Positions 17,982 to 26,589 of a DNA stretch of 64,000 nucleotides are shown here, in pieces. The notes under the pieces are model-generated. The model was not told where the DNA came from. It ran no database searches and saw only the letters and a list, made by a program, of their open reading frames with translations. Position 1 is the stretch's first letter. Every line of letters begins with the position of its first letter. The position numbers and the translations under genes were made by a program. The DNA lies in the NCBI RefSeq assembly GCF_002736105.1, contig NZ_CP024123.1:1666001-1730000 (forward strand), written 5' to 3'. Source of the stretch: Solibacillus sp. R5-41. GTDB taxonomy: Bacteria > Bacillota > Bacilli > Bacillales_A > Planococcaceae.

Positions 17982-18062
17982 GTTTAATTTGATTGGAAAT
18001 GGGGAAAATTTATAGTAAGAAAAATAAATGTCTCGAATTCAAAATAATTTCCTCTTAACATG

Positions 18063-18109
18063 TTGACAGTCATTATTATTCATGATATATTTATCTCGAA
18101 TTAAAGATA
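18063..18109 (+). promoter_or_regulatory. Promoter and MhqR-like operator before the MarR gene
   Basis: TTGACA (18063-18068), 17-base spacer, TATATT (18086-18091). The next bases, TATCTCGAATTAAAGATA (18092-18109), match the left half of the operator at 18596 and part of the right half, so the regulator probably represses itself from a site on the transcription start. Confidence 0.75.
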
Positions 18110-18140
18110 AATGAATCCGAAACAATAAGGTGGGTTGCCG

Positions 18141-18575
18141 ATGAGTGACTATAATAAGCAGTTAAAGGCTTTTACTGTATTACTTCGTGCTGCGAATGCC
18201 GTGCAAGAAGTGTCCCGACAAGACATTACAGAAAATGGATTGAATTTAACTGAGTTTGCTGTATTGGAGTTACTTTATCATAAAGGTGATCAACCAATTC
18301 AAATAATTGGCAAGAGAGTACTCATTGCCAGTAGTAGCATTACTTACGTCGTAGATAAGCTCGAAAATAGAGGGTTTGTCCAAAGACTTGCCTGTCCCGA
18401 TGATCGACGCGTAACATTTGCGTCACTTACAAATGCGGGGTTAGTATTTATCGAAAGTATTTTTCCGAAGCACGAGCAAAAGGTCGCACAGATATTTAAC
18501 ATACTGACGGAAGAAGAACTTGATACATTTATAAAATTAACAAAACGGATAGGTCTTCAAAATACAAATCTTTAA
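18141..18575 (+). CDS. mhqR: MarR family repressor, MhqR-like
   Basis: A 144-residue winged-helix regulator. The recognition region LIASSSITYVVDKLENRGFV (about residues 55-75) and the wing CPDDRRVTFASLT are typical of MarR proteins. Length, the downstream dioxygenase/reductase/esterase set, and palindromes TATCTCGA-N2-TCGAGATA point to MhqR, the repressor of B. subtilis genes induced by quinones. Binding site AAGGTGGG fits the ATG at 18141 rather than the TTG at 18135. The MhqR name rests on context and operator, not on alignment. Confidence 0.82.
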   Translation: MSDYNKQLKAFTVLLRAANAVQEVSRQDITENGLNLTEFAVLELLYHKGDQPIQIIGKRVLIASSSITYVVDKLENRGFVQRLACPDDRRVTFASLTNAGLVFIESIFPKHEQKVAQIFNILTEEELDTFIKLTKRIGLQNTNL

Positions 18576-18590
18576 TTAAAATTTTTTTAC

Positions 18591-18613
18591 TATAATATCT
18601 CGAAATCGAGATA
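18591..18613 (+). promoter_or_regulatory. MhqR-type operator overlapping -10 box
   Basis: TATAAT (18591-18596) is followed directly by the perfect palindrome TATCTCGAAATCGAGATA (18596-18613). The match to the known MhqR box pattern (TATCTCGA..TCGAGATA) is complete. A bound repressor would cover the start of transcription of the dioxygenase operon. Confidence 0.85.
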
Positions 18614-18628
18614 ATCGGAGGGATTAGG

Positions 18629-19612
18629 ATGAACCACATTAAAGGGCTTCACCATGTAACAGCCATTACAAGCAACGCCGAAAAGAATTATGCGTTTTTC
18701 ACAAATGTTCTAGGAATGCGTCTAGTGAAAAAAACGGTGAATCAAGATGACATACAAACGTATCATTTATTTTTCGCTGACGATAAAGGATCAGCTGGTA
18801 CAGATATGACATTTTTCGATTTTCCGGGTATTTCTAAAGGCGTACATGGAACGAATGAAATTTACAAAACAGCATTCCGAGTACCAACAGATGAAGCGCT
18901 TGACTACTGGGTAAAACGCTTTGATCGTTTAGCGGTGCAGCATACAGGCATTCAAACTCAATTTGGCAAACAAACGCTATCTTTTGTGGACTTTGATGAT
19001 CAACAATATATGTTCATTTCGGATGAAATAAATATAGGGATTGAATCCGGTACACCTTGGGAAAAAGGGCCAATTCCACTTGAATTCGCCATTACAGGAT
19101 TAGGACCAGTACACATCCGCATTGCACAATTTGATCATTTCAAAGAAGTACTTGAAAAAGTAATGGTAATGCGTGAAACGGCTCAAGAAGATGCACTTCA
19201 TTTATTTGAAGTAGGGGAAGGCGGGAATGGTGCATCAGTAATCGTTGAACATAACACAGTATTACCACAAGGTCGTCAAGGATTCGGTACGGTCCATCAC
19301 GCGGCATTCCGTCTAGAAGACACAGCCGTTTTACATGAATGGATTGACCGTTTAGAAAGTTTTGGTTTTGGCACATCAGGTTATGTGGATCGATTCTTTT
19401 TTGAGTCATTATATGCACGTGTCGCACAAGGAATTTTATTTGAATGGGCAACAGATGGACCCGGTTTCATGGGGGATGAACCTTATGAAACAGTAGGCGA
19501 AATTTTATCATTGCCTCCATTTTTAGAGCCTAAACGTGACTATATTGAAAGCGTCGTTCGACATATTGACACGGTCCGCTCGACAAAAGTCTTCGAAAAA
19601 GAATATGAATAA
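18629..19612 (+). CDS. mhqO: Ring-cleaving dioxygenase, MhqO-like (VOC superfamily)
   Basis: A 327-residue two-module vicinal-oxygen-chelate protein. GLHHVTAITSNAEKNYAFFT opens the first module (H5 a likely metal ligand) and GTVHHAAFRLED at about residue 217 opens the second, with a C-terminal FFESLYARVAQGILFEWATD holding the E ligand region. The family degrades or binds hydroquinone-type compounds with Fe(II). It starts 16 bases after the MhqR operator and heads an operon with the FMN reductase gene. RBS CGGAGGG. Confidence 0.88.
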   Translation: MNHIKGLHHVTAITSNAEKNYAFFTNVLGMRLVKKTVNQDDIQTYHLFFADDKGSAGTDMTFFDFPGISKGVHGTNEIYKTAFRVPTDEALDYWVKRFDRLAVQHTGIQTQFGKQTLSFVDFDDQQYMFISDEINIGIESGTPWEKGPIPLEFAITGLGPVHIRIAQFDHFKEVLEKVMVMRETAQEDALHLFEVGEGGNGASVIVEHNTVLPQGRQGFGTVHHAAFRLEDTAVLHEWIDRLESFGFGTSGYVDRFFFESLYARVAQGILFEWATDGPGFMGDEPYETVGEILSLPPFLEPKRDYIESVVRHIDTVRSTKVFEKEYE

Positions 19613-19700
19613 AAATAAAGAAAGTAAGGTAGTATAAACAGTGGGATTTATTAAAAATTTATTAAATAAAAAAACTACGAAAATTCAGGAGGAAAAACAA

Positions 19701-20237
19701 ATGACAAAATTAAACATCGGTATTATTATTGGATCAACTCGACAAGGGCGTGTTTCACCACAAGTAGCAAACTGGGTAAAAGAAGTTGCAGATAAGCGCG
19801 GGGATGCAAACTATACAATTATTGATATTGCAGATTATAACCTACCATTCTTAGGTACGGCAGATGCACCAGGCGCAGCAGATTGGTCAAAAGCAATTGC
19901 GGCGCAAGATGGTTTTGTATTTATCGTACAAGAATACAATCACTCGATTACAGGTGCGCTAAAAAATGCGTTAGACTATTTACGTATTGAATGGAATAAT
20001 AAAGCAGCAGGTATCGTTTCTTACGGTTCAGTTGGTGGTGCTCGTGCAGCCGAACATTTACGCGGTATTTTAGGGGAATTATTAGTGGCAGACGTTCGTG
20101 TACACCCAGCATTATCATTATTTACGGACTTTGAAAACGGAACAGACTTCAAACCAAAAGAGGTTCAAGCAGATTCAGTAAATCAAATGTTAGATCAAGT
20201 TATTCCTTGGTCAACAGCTTTAAAAACAATTCGCTAG
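19701..20237 (+). CDS. NAD(P)H-dependent FMN reductase family protein
   Basis: A 178-residue flavodoxin-like protein. IIIGSTRQGRVSPQVANWV holds the phosphate loop for FMN (GSTRQGR) and VQEYNHSITGALKNALDYL is the family's second signature. Such enzymes reduce quinones or azo compounds by two electrons, consistent with the MhqR setting. The strong AGGAGG at 19688-19693 selects the ATG at 19701; an in-frame GTG at 19641 would add 20 lysine-rich residues but lacks a site. It lies 88 bases after the dioxygenase gene. Confidence 0.85.
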   Translation: MTKLNIGIIIGSTRQGRVSPQVANWVKEVADKRGDANYTIIDIADYNLPFLGTADAPGAADWSKAIAAQDGFVFIVQEYNHSITGALKNALDYLRIEWNNKAAGIVSYGSVGGARAAEHLRGILGELLVADVRVHPALSLFTDFENGTDFKPKEVQADSVNQMLDQVIPWSTALKTIR

Positions 20238-20245
20238 AAAAAATT

Positions 20246-20291
20246 GAAAGTCATTTGATCATTCGGTTTTCAACTGATCAAATGACTTTTT
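20246..20291 (+). terminator. Strong terminator after FMN reductase gene
   Basis: AAAGTCATTTGATCA pairs perfectly with TGATCAAATGACTTT around a 13-base loop, then TTTT. It separates the first two genes from the esterase gene, at least partly. Confidence 0.88.
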
Positions 20292-20321
20292 ATTCATTAA
20301 TAAAGATGGGGGAAATAGACG

Positions 20322-20924
20322 ATGAAACATATTTTTAAAGAAGGAAAAAAAGAAAAACCAGTTTTTTTATTACTTCACGGTACAGGTGGAGATGAAAATA
20401 GTTTGCTAGCTTTAGCAGAGATTATCGATTCAGAGGCGGCTGTGTTAAGTGTGCGAGGAAATGTTTTAGAAAACGGGATGCCGCGATTTTTCCGCCGTTT
20501 AGCTGAAGGGGTCTTTGATATGGAGGATTTAGCTTTCCGTACGAAAGAACTACATGAATTTCTTAATGACGCAGCCACACAATATGGTTTTGACCGTCAA
20601 AATGTACTAGCGATTGGTTATTCTAATGGGGCGAATATTGCAGCGAATTTACTATTTCACTACGAAAATACGTTAAAAGGTGCGATTTTACATCATCCAA
20701 TGGTTCCAGATCGTCAGGCGAAATTGCCAAATCAAACAGGCACAAAGGTATTTATTGCAGCCGGTGTGAATGATCCACTCTGTACAAAAGAGGATGCGAC
20801 CGATTTAGAAAAATTGCTATTAGATGCGGGTGCCGACGTGACGGTCCAATGGGAAACAAACGGTCATCAACTAACAATGAATGAAGTGCAAAAAGCAAAA
20901 GTCTGGTATGAAGCGAATTATTAA
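20322..20924 (+). CDS. mhqD: Alpha/beta hydrolase, MhqD-like carboxylesterase
   Basis: A 200-residue serine hydrolase of the phospholipase/carboxylesterase family. LLLHGTGGDENSL gives the oxyanion region, AIGYSNGANIAANLL the nucleophile elbow (Ser in GYSNG), VNDPLC the acid and GHQLT the catalytic His. Size and context match MhqD of the methylhydroquinone regulon. It has its own start region with GGGGGAAATAG; no MhqR palindrome is seen directly before it, so expression may depend on read-through past the 20246 terminator. Confidence 0.87.
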   Translation: MKHIFKEGKKEKPVFLLLHGTGGDENSLLALAEIIDSEAAVLSVRGNVLENGMPRFFRRLAEGVFDMEDLAFRTKELHEFLNDAATQYGFDRQNVLAIGYSNGANIAANLLFHYENTLKGAILHHPMVPDRQAKLPNQTGTKVFIAAGVNDPLCTKEDATDLEKLLLDAGADVTVQWETNGHQLTMNEVQKAKVWYEANY

Positions 20925-20939
20925 TAGGATGTATTAAAA

Positions 20940-20973
20940 ACTATTTTGAAGAAACACTCAAAATAGTTTTTTT
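20940..20973 (+). terminator. Intrinsic terminator after mhqD
   Basis: ACTATTTTGA pairs with TCAAAATAGT, then TTTTTTT. Confidence 0.88.
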
Positions 20974-21185
20974 ATTGGGCATTACTTTTATTGAAAAGGA
21001 ATCTAGACATTATTTATGCTGCAGACGGATAGAAAGTTGAAAATGATGGATAAAACACCAAAAAGTGATGGGTAGAATGGTCAATCAGACAGATAGCCAA
21101 AATAATATATGCACATAAATCCTCGATTTTCGAGTTGTGTCTTTCTGAAAAAAACATTTATAATAAAAGAAAGGGAGGCGAATGT

Positions 21186-21863
21186 ATGGAAAATCAGGCA
21201 CTTATCCTATTTGGCTCAGCGGGTATTAACATTGCGGAATATTATCGGCAGCAATTTGCGCGACCGATTCCAATCGTTCTTTTTGAAACTCATAAAACGG
21301 ATTATCAAGCTGAACGCGGAGCAAAAATTATTAACGCAACGATACAATGGAAAAATGAACAAAAGAGCACGCACCTAATCGAAAGTGCGGCAGATTTAAC
21401 AGCGAGTTATTTTCAGGGCATCCCGGATTATATGCAAGGTAAGAACGGGGAAATGCTGTTCTTTACAACGGCGGAAGAACAATTTGGCAATAGTAATTTT
21501 GAAAAAACATTGTTACGTGCGGAACTGTATGAGCTGGAAATCAAGCAAATATTAAAAAATTATAAATCAATTGTCATCATTGCTTGCCTAGGTGGTGCTG
21601 TTAGTTCAGCAGTTGGGCCTTATGTTGCAAAACTTGCAAATAAGCTTCATATTGACACAACAATTTTGGTGACAATGCCAGCAAACTTTGAAGGAAAGAA
21701 GCGTTTAGCACAAGCACAAAGAGGGCTAGACTTATTTAATAAAAAGAGTGTAATAACTCAGGTGAAAATCGATCCTGAAAGTGAGGGGTTAATTCGTTAT
21801 TTTAAGATGAAAGATGAAGCGATTGTACATGCGATTGAGAAATTATTGCGAAACGAAGAATAG
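21186..21863 (+). CDS. Divergent FtsZ/tubulin-like protein
   Basis: A 225-residue protein. Residues 127-184 line up by eye with the second half of the FtsZ GTPase domain: IIACLGGAVSSAVGPYVAKL sits where FtsZ has the GGGTGTG loop followed by APVVAKIAKE, and LVTMPANFEGKKRLAQAQRG matches the VTRPFxFEGxxRxxQA segment. The start LILFGSAGINIAEYY resembles the first FtsZ nucleotide loop. The glycine-rich loop has lost its signature, so GTP binding may be lost or altered, and there is no C-terminal tail. GGGAGGCGAATGT supports the ATG at 21186. RNase Z follows 15 bases after the stop. Role unknown. Confidence 0.65.
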   Translation: MENQALILFGSAGINIAEYYRQQFARPIPIVLFETHKTDYQAERGAKIINATIQWKNEQKSTHLIESAADLTASYFQGIPDYMQGKNGEMLFFTTAEEQFGNSNFEKTLLRAELYELEIKQILKNYKSIVIIACLGGAVSSAVGPYVAKLANKLHIDTTILVTMPANFEGKKRLAQAQRGLDLFNKKSVITQVKIDPESEGLIRYFKMKDEAIVHAIEKLLRNEE

Positions 21864-21878
21864 TTTGGAGTGAATGGA

Positions 21879-22820
21879 ATGCAACTGCATTTTTTAGGAA
21901 CAGGCGCAGGTATGCCCTCAAAGGATCGAAATACGAGTGCGTTGGCGCTAAAATTATTAGAGGAACGGGGCTCAATTTGGTTGTTTGATTGCGGGGAGGC
22001 TACGCAGCATCAAATACTCCATACGACGATTAAACCTCGAAAAGTGGATAAATTATTTATTACCCATTTACACGGGGATCATATTTTTGGCTTACCAGGT
22101 TTTATTAGCTCCCGTTCATTTTTAGGTGGAGAAGAGACGCTTACGATTTATGGACCTAAAGGCTTGAAACAATGGCTAGAGCAAACGTTAAAGCTTACAA
22201 AAACACATTTGACCTATGACTTACAAATTGAAGAGGTAGAAGAAGGCATTGTTTTTGAAGATGCGCAATTTATTGTAAAAGCGATGCCACTGGAGCATGT
22301 TATTGAATGCTTCGGCTATCGAATAGAGCAAAAGCCATTAGCAGGCGAATTATTAATCGATAAAGCATTAGCATTAGGTGTGCCAAAAGGTCCGTTACTT
22401 GGACAACTAAAAGCGGGAAATAATGTTGTGTTAGAAAACGGATCTATTGTGCTTAGTGCGGATGTTACTTCACCAGCTCAAAATGGCTTTATCGTTGCGA
22501 TTTTAGGGGATACAAAATATTGTGAAAATGCAAAAGTCCTTGCTTATCAAGCGAATATAGTCGTTCATGAGGCGACATTCGATCATGCAACGATTCATCT
22601 AGCCGCACAATATGGGCATTCAACAAATACCGAGGCTGCCCAAATTGCGAAAGAAGCCAATGCCCAAACGCTCATTTTAAATCATATAAGTGCACGCTTT
22701 TTAGAGAAGGATTTAGTTCGTTTTTTAGCAGAAGCACAGCAGGTTTTTGCCAATACATTCATCGCGCATGACCAGCAGCAATTCGAATGGAAACAAAATG
22801 AGGTTATTGAGAAAAAGTAA
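21879..22820 (+). CDS. rnz: Ribonuclease Z
   Basis: A 313-residue metallo-beta-lactamase nuclease that trims tRNA 3' ends. The zinc motif HLHGDH is at residues 63-68. LGTGAGMPSKDRN at the start and GHSTNTEAAQIAKEA and LNHISARF towards the end are standard for short-form RNase Z with its exosite arm (about 150-200). GGAG at 21866-21869 fits the ATG at 21879 better than the GTG at 21870. Likely co-transcribed with the FtsZ-like gene. Confidence 0.95.
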   Translation: MQLHFLGTGAGMPSKDRNTSALALKLLEERGSIWLFDCGEATQHQILHTTIKPRKVDKLFITHLHGDHIFGLPGFISSRSFLGGEETLTIYGPKGLKQWLEQTLKLTKTHLTYDLQIEEVEEGIVFEDAQFIVKAMPLEHVIECFGYRIEQKPLAGELLIDKALALGVPKGPLLGQLKAGNNVVLENGSIVLSADVTSPAQNGFIVAILGDTKYCENAKVLAYQANIVVHEATFDHATIHLAAQYGHSTNTEAAQIAKEANAQTLILNHISARFLEKDLVRFLAEAQQVFANTFIAHDQQQFEWKQNEVIEKK

Positions 22821-22931
22821 AAATAGTAGTATTTTAAGATTGGAGTAATTTTCTGTGTTGCATGAATTTTTAGAAAAACATAGTAAATGATAGAATAATT
22901 CCGTTATAATGGAGAAAAGGGGGATGGGTTT

Positions 22932-23162
22932 ATGCAACAACCAACAATTACACCAAAGCTACTTCGTTTACTCGTAATCTTTCCAAATGTGATGAGCTAT
23001 TTGTTATTATTTGGCGTTGTCGTATTCATTCGAACAAATTTAGAGGAGTTAAAAGCAACGGATTCGTTGACTATGTGGCTTATTATTGCCGCTATACTAG
23101 GACCAATTTCGATTTTTACAACATTCAGTATCGTCAAACGAATTAAAGCTAGAGTATTATAA
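22932..23162 (+). CDS. Small membrane protein, 76 aa
   Basis: A 76-residue protein with two membrane segments (about residues 18-34 and 46-64) and a positively charged C-terminus (KRIKARVL). RBS AAAAGGGGGATGG. It is followed by a good terminator, which supports a real gene. No family recognised. Confidence 0.6.
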   Translation: MQQPTITPKLLRLLVIFPNVMSYLLLFGVVVFIRTNLEELKATDSLTMWLIIAAILGPISIFTTFSIVKRIKARVL

Positions 23163-23190
23163 TACATATTCGTTTGGAACGAAATGCATA

Positions 23191-23236
23191 AAAGGAGTCC
23201 CGTGTAAGATTTTTTCATACATAGGACTCCTTTCTT
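23191..23236. terminator. Bidirectional terminator
   Basis: AAAAGGAGTCC pairs with GGACTCCTTT around a 23-base loop, U-run after. It ends the + strand small membrane protein gene and probably also the minus strand gene at 23320-23697. Confidence 0.75.
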
Positions 23237-23319
23237 TATGATGTAACTAATTTTTATGAATTGTAGCGAATTGTTTGTGCGCCCGATGTATTTATTTTAG
23301 CAATCCTTTTCGATGTTTT

Positions 23320-23697
23320 TCAGTTGTTTTTTTCGGATTTAAGTACTAATGAAAAAATTGAGAATAATGGAAAAGTTAAATATAAAGATTTAAATTCAAA
23401 AACAGATAAAAACCAAATATCAATAGAAACTACCAAAATCAACCCTACAATATTAAACACAATAAACGAAACCAACTTGTTTCTAATTTTATTAGAGAAA
23501 TAAATATTAATAGGCACTACTAGAGTAATAGTGAAAAAATAGATTGCAAAAAAAATAAGCACAAGAAGCGCTAGGTTTATACCCGTTTCTATGCCCTCTA
23601 ATTCCCAATGCCCTTCGACGAAACAAATACTAAACATCGTTATTAACGTTACTATTACTGGGAACAAAACAATTCTCACTTGAAGATTTTTTTCCAT
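23320..23697 (-). CDS. Membrane protein, about 125 aa, unknown
   Basis: A four-segment membrane protein starting MEKNLQVRIVLFPVIVTLIT. GAGG lies eight bases before this ATG on the minus strand, so the nine extra residues of the longest frame are not used. The charged C-terminus is KSEKNN. No conserved family recognised. A 12-base inverted repeat lies just upstream (23717-23756). Confidence 0.6.
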   Translation of the reverse strand: MEKNLQVRIVLFPVIVTLITMFSICFVEGHWELEGIETGINLALLVLIFFAIYFFTITLVVPINIYFSNKIRNKLVSFIVFNIVGLILVVSIDIWFLSVFEFKSLYLTFPLFSIFSLVLKSEKNN

Positions 23698-23716
23698 TTG
23701 AATTACCTCGCTTAGT

Positions 23717-23756
23717 AAATACAATCCAGTCCTTAATTCGGGATGGATTGTATTTA
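23717..23756. repeat. Inverted repeat AAATACAATCCA/TGGATTGTATTT
   Basis: A perfect 12-base inverted repeat with a 16-base loop, just before the minus-strand membrane protein gene. It has no long U-run on either side. It could be an operator or leader hairpin for that gene. Confidence 0.6.
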
Positions 23757-24008
23757 CTATTATAGAAAAGATAGGTTAAGTTATCAACTCACCGTCCAAA
23801 ATAATAATCTTGTGCTTCACCTTAATTCCCTAATAAGTTATAATTCCCTTAATATTCTATTTTATTACAATTTTTGATTATAAATGACTTACGTTCAATG
23901 CTGCAGATGTTTCGATTTCCAACTCATATAGTTTGTACACCCAGTGCATTAAACTTACCTTTTGTTCCTGTAAATTATTTAATTTGATTAAAGTGATAGG
24001 GGGACTTA

Positions 24009-24226
24009 TGAAAAAATAGTTTGTCACCTTTATTATTGTCTTTTTAGGTTTAGCGGTTGCTTTAGTAGGAAATCGAGCGAGTCAAGACATGTTTTAGCTA
24101 AAGAAATTGACACACTTTTAGAACAGGGAGAAACACAAATTGATTTAACCGGGGGAACTGATTTCAAATGGACTCAGGTAAGACTATTTGGACCTTATAC
24201 AACAGATGAATTAATTAAGATTCAAT
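24009..24226 (+). pseudogene. Decayed gene for a small exported protein
   Basis: MKK is followed by a stop, then FVTFIIVFLGLAVALVGNRA (a signal-like segment) in the same frame, a stop, and then in another frame AKEIDTLLEQGETQIDLTGG and DFKWTQVRLFGPYTTDELIK before a final stop. Together these look like one gene with a nonsense codon and a frameshift. GGGGGA lies before the ATG. A further possible coding scrap (SPYIAEILYRYCELIVRASG) is at about 24279-24414. Rest of 23760-24441 shows nothing else. Confidence 0.55.
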
Positions 24227-24441
24227 GAATATCAAATTTAAAGGGTCAATGGTGGAATTGAAATGCTAGACGACCGTACTCACCGTACATAGCAGAAATT
24301 TTATATCGATACTGCGAGTTAATTGTTCGTGCATCCGGTACATTTCAATTCATAGATGAACAGCGCATCTTTGCCAATATGTACATCGCAGTGATAGATA
24401 AAATTAATTGTTAAAATTTAAAGTGCGAGGAGAAGAAAACA

Positions 24442-25152
24442 ATGGAGCTACTTTTATTAGGGACAATCCATTTAGAATCAACAACAGATGCTGTTCAAAT
24501 GGGCGAGGTAGATAGAAAAAAGTTAGGAAATAAACAGTTCGAGGAATTAGTAAATGTACTACAAGAATTTGAACCTGAACAGATTTTTGTAGAGTTCCCT
24601 ATGGATTATCAACCAGAACTTGATCGACAGTACAAAGAATACATCAACGAAAATGGCCAATTAAATAGTAATGAAGTTTATCAAATTGGTTTTCGTTTAG
24701 CCAAAAAATTAAATCATTCAAGCATTTATACAGTTGACTGGAACGAAGAAATAGCAAATTTAAAAGGTTTAGAAGATATTACAGAGGAACAATCTGTAAA
24801 GCAAATTCAAAATATTTTAAATGGAGCAAATATACAAATGGAGCAAATTTCTGAGAAGCTAAAAGGCTCAAGTATAATCGAACTATTTAAATTTATAAAT
24901 TCAAAGGAACAATCAAGAGTTAACCATCAAATCTATGTTGATTTATTACAAATGAGTGATGAGATAGCTTTTGATTGGGTAGTTAATTATTGGTATTATC
25001 GCAATTTAAAAATTGTAAAAAATATAATGGCGGTTAAAAAAGATGGACTAAAAAAAGGATTAATTATTTATGGAGCAGGTCATAATTATTTATTATCGCA
25101 GTTTTTAGGAGAGATAGAAGGAATTACTGTACGATGTTTTGGTGATAATTAA
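24442..25152 (+). CDS. DUF5694/TraB-ChaN-like protein
   Basis: A 236-residue protein starting MELLLLGTIHLES, with VEFPMDYQPELDRQYKEY at about residue 52 and a C-terminal YGAGHNYLL (GxGH). This GT(x)H...E...GxGH layout is that of the TraB/ChaN/PrgY fold and of DUF5694 proteins. Members are suspected to be metal-dependent hydrolases or haem/iron binders, not proven. RBS GCGAGGAGAAG. No operon partner is evident. Confidence 0.7.
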   Translation: MELLLLGTIHLESTTDAVQMGEVDRKKLGNKQFEELVNVLQEFEPEQIFVEFPMDYQPELDRQYKEYINENGQLNSNEVYQIGFRLAKKLNHSSIYTVDWNEEIANLKGLEDITEEQSVKQIQNILNGANIQMEQISEKLKGSSIIELFKFINSKEQSRVNHQIYVDLLQMSDEIAFDWVVNYWYYRNLKIVKNIMAVKKDGLKKGLIIYGAGHNYLLSQFLGEIEGITVRCFGDN

Positions 25153-25217
25153 GGATAATTTTTTGTGTGCCAGGTGCATTATTCATAAAACATAAAATAT
25201 TTAAGGTGGTTAATCAA

Positions 25218-25799
25218 ATGTCTACTTTATATCGTTCAAATACATATGTTCCAGAATTAGTTCGAGCTAGCAAGATTTTCGCCAAAAGTAAGGGTTTTGG
25301 AAATTCCTGTTCAGATGAAGCGGGAAGACTATTATCAATACTCGCGGGGCAAGTAACACATGGGAAAATACTTGAAGTTGGAACTGGTTTTGGCGTAGGG
25401 AGTTCTTGGATTCTATCATCTATTGCTCCAACAATAAAATTTATTACGGTGGATCATTCAAAAGAAAAAATTGAGGCTACTGCGAACCATATTACACATA
25501 AGCAAGCGGAATTTATTTATGGTGACTGGAAAGACGTTATTGCAAAAGGTCCATTTCAATTTATTTTTGCCGATGCAGCGGCTGCAAAAACGATTGAAGG
25601 AGAACTATTATTCAATACATTAGATATCGGTGGAATGTTATTTATGGACGATTTTACTCCTGAAGAGAATTTTCCAGAAGAATGGATAGGGAAACCTGAT
25701 AAAGTTAGGGAATATTGGTTAAATCATAGCGGATTGATCGCAACAGAAATTTACTTAACATCAACTTCATCTGCAATACTAGCAACAAAGATAAAATAA
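25218..25799 (+). CDS. Class I SAM-dependent (O-)methyltransferase
   Basis: A 193-residue methyltransferase resembling the small catechol-O-methyltransferase-like group: ILEVGTGFGVGSSWILSSI is motif I, FITVDHSKEKIE the ribose-binding acidic strand, and FIFADAAAAKTIEGELLFNT covers the metal/catalytic region. AAGGTGG at 25204-25210 supports the ATG at 25218; the frame reaches 17 codons further upstream without a site. Substrate unknown. Confidence 0.75.
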   Translation: MSTLYRSNTYVPELVRASKIFAKSKGFGNSCSDEAGRLLSILAGQVTHGKILEVGTGFGVGSSWILSSIAPTIKFITVDHSKEKIEATANHITHKQAEFIYGDWKDVIAKGPFQFIFADAAAAKTIEGELLFNTLDIGGMLFMDDFTPEENFPEEWIGKPDKVREYWLNHSGLIATEIYLTSTSSAILATKIK

Positions 25800-26016
25800 T
25801 TGATCTGATTATTTGTGCAACCGGTGCATCTATCCTACATTCCCAATTCATACTTTAATGACTATATGAGAAAGCTATTGAAGTTTGGATTGCAGGGAAA
25901 AAACTCACCTAACTTGTATAGAATTGGGGATATACTCCTAATTAGTTTCATCCTTTAACGGATATTTTAATGAACAAGAAACAGTATCGAGAAAATATTA
26001 AATTGGGGGAGTACAT

Positions 26017-26478
26017 ATGAATAAAATTATTGTTACTGGTGGAGCATTAATCAAAGATGGAACTGGGAGAATTTTGTTACAGAAAAGATCAGATTATGGA
26101 GATTGGGGCTTACCTGGAGGAGCAATGGAACCAGGAGAATCAATTGAAGAAACAATGATACGTGAGGTAAAAGAAGAGACAGGAATAAATGTTAAAGAAT
26201 ATAATTTTCTTTCAGTTTATACTGGAAAAAGAATGATGTATGTATATCCTGATGGTAACGAAGTAGTTTTCGTTATGTTTTTATTTGAAGTAAATATAGA
26301 TGCACAAGGATTACTATTAGACGATGGAAAAACATTAGATTACCAAGATGAACATAATGAATCACTTACTTTACAGTTTTTCGAAGAGGAAAATATTGAT
26401 ATTGAACAAATAAATATTGTTCAAAGACCACTATTTGAGGATATGAGAAATGGTAAAACAAATTTATTAAGAAAATAA
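26017..26478 (+). CDS. NUDIX hydrolase
   Basis: A 153-residue NUDIX protein with a complete box GGAMEPGESIEETMIREVKE followed by ETGI, that is G-x5-E-x7-R-E-x2-E-E-x-G. It hydrolyses a nucleoside diphosphate linked to another moiety; the substrate is unknown. GGGGGAG precedes ATG. It stands between a region without genes (25800-26016) and a decayed acetyltransferase gene. Confidence 0.88.
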   Translation: MNKIIVTGGALIKDGTGRILLQKRSDYGDWGLPGGAMEPGESIEETMIREVKEETGINVKEYNFLSVYTGKRMMYVYPDGNEVVFVMFLFEVNIDAQGLLLDDGKTLDYQDEHNESLTLQFFEEENIDIEQINIVQRPLFEDMRNGKTNLLRK

Positions 26479-26589
26479 ATATCGGATATTCCATAAAACT
26501 ATGAAAACCAAGAAGTCATCACATAAAGAGCACTAATAGCTAACCTTGGAAATACCAATCTATTTGTGTGTCGCTATCGCAAAAACGAT

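Noticed and set aside
21109..21378. 89-codon + strand frame overlapping the FtsZ-like gene
   Set aside because: Out of frame with the well-supported gene at 21186, no RBS, basic low-quality translation.
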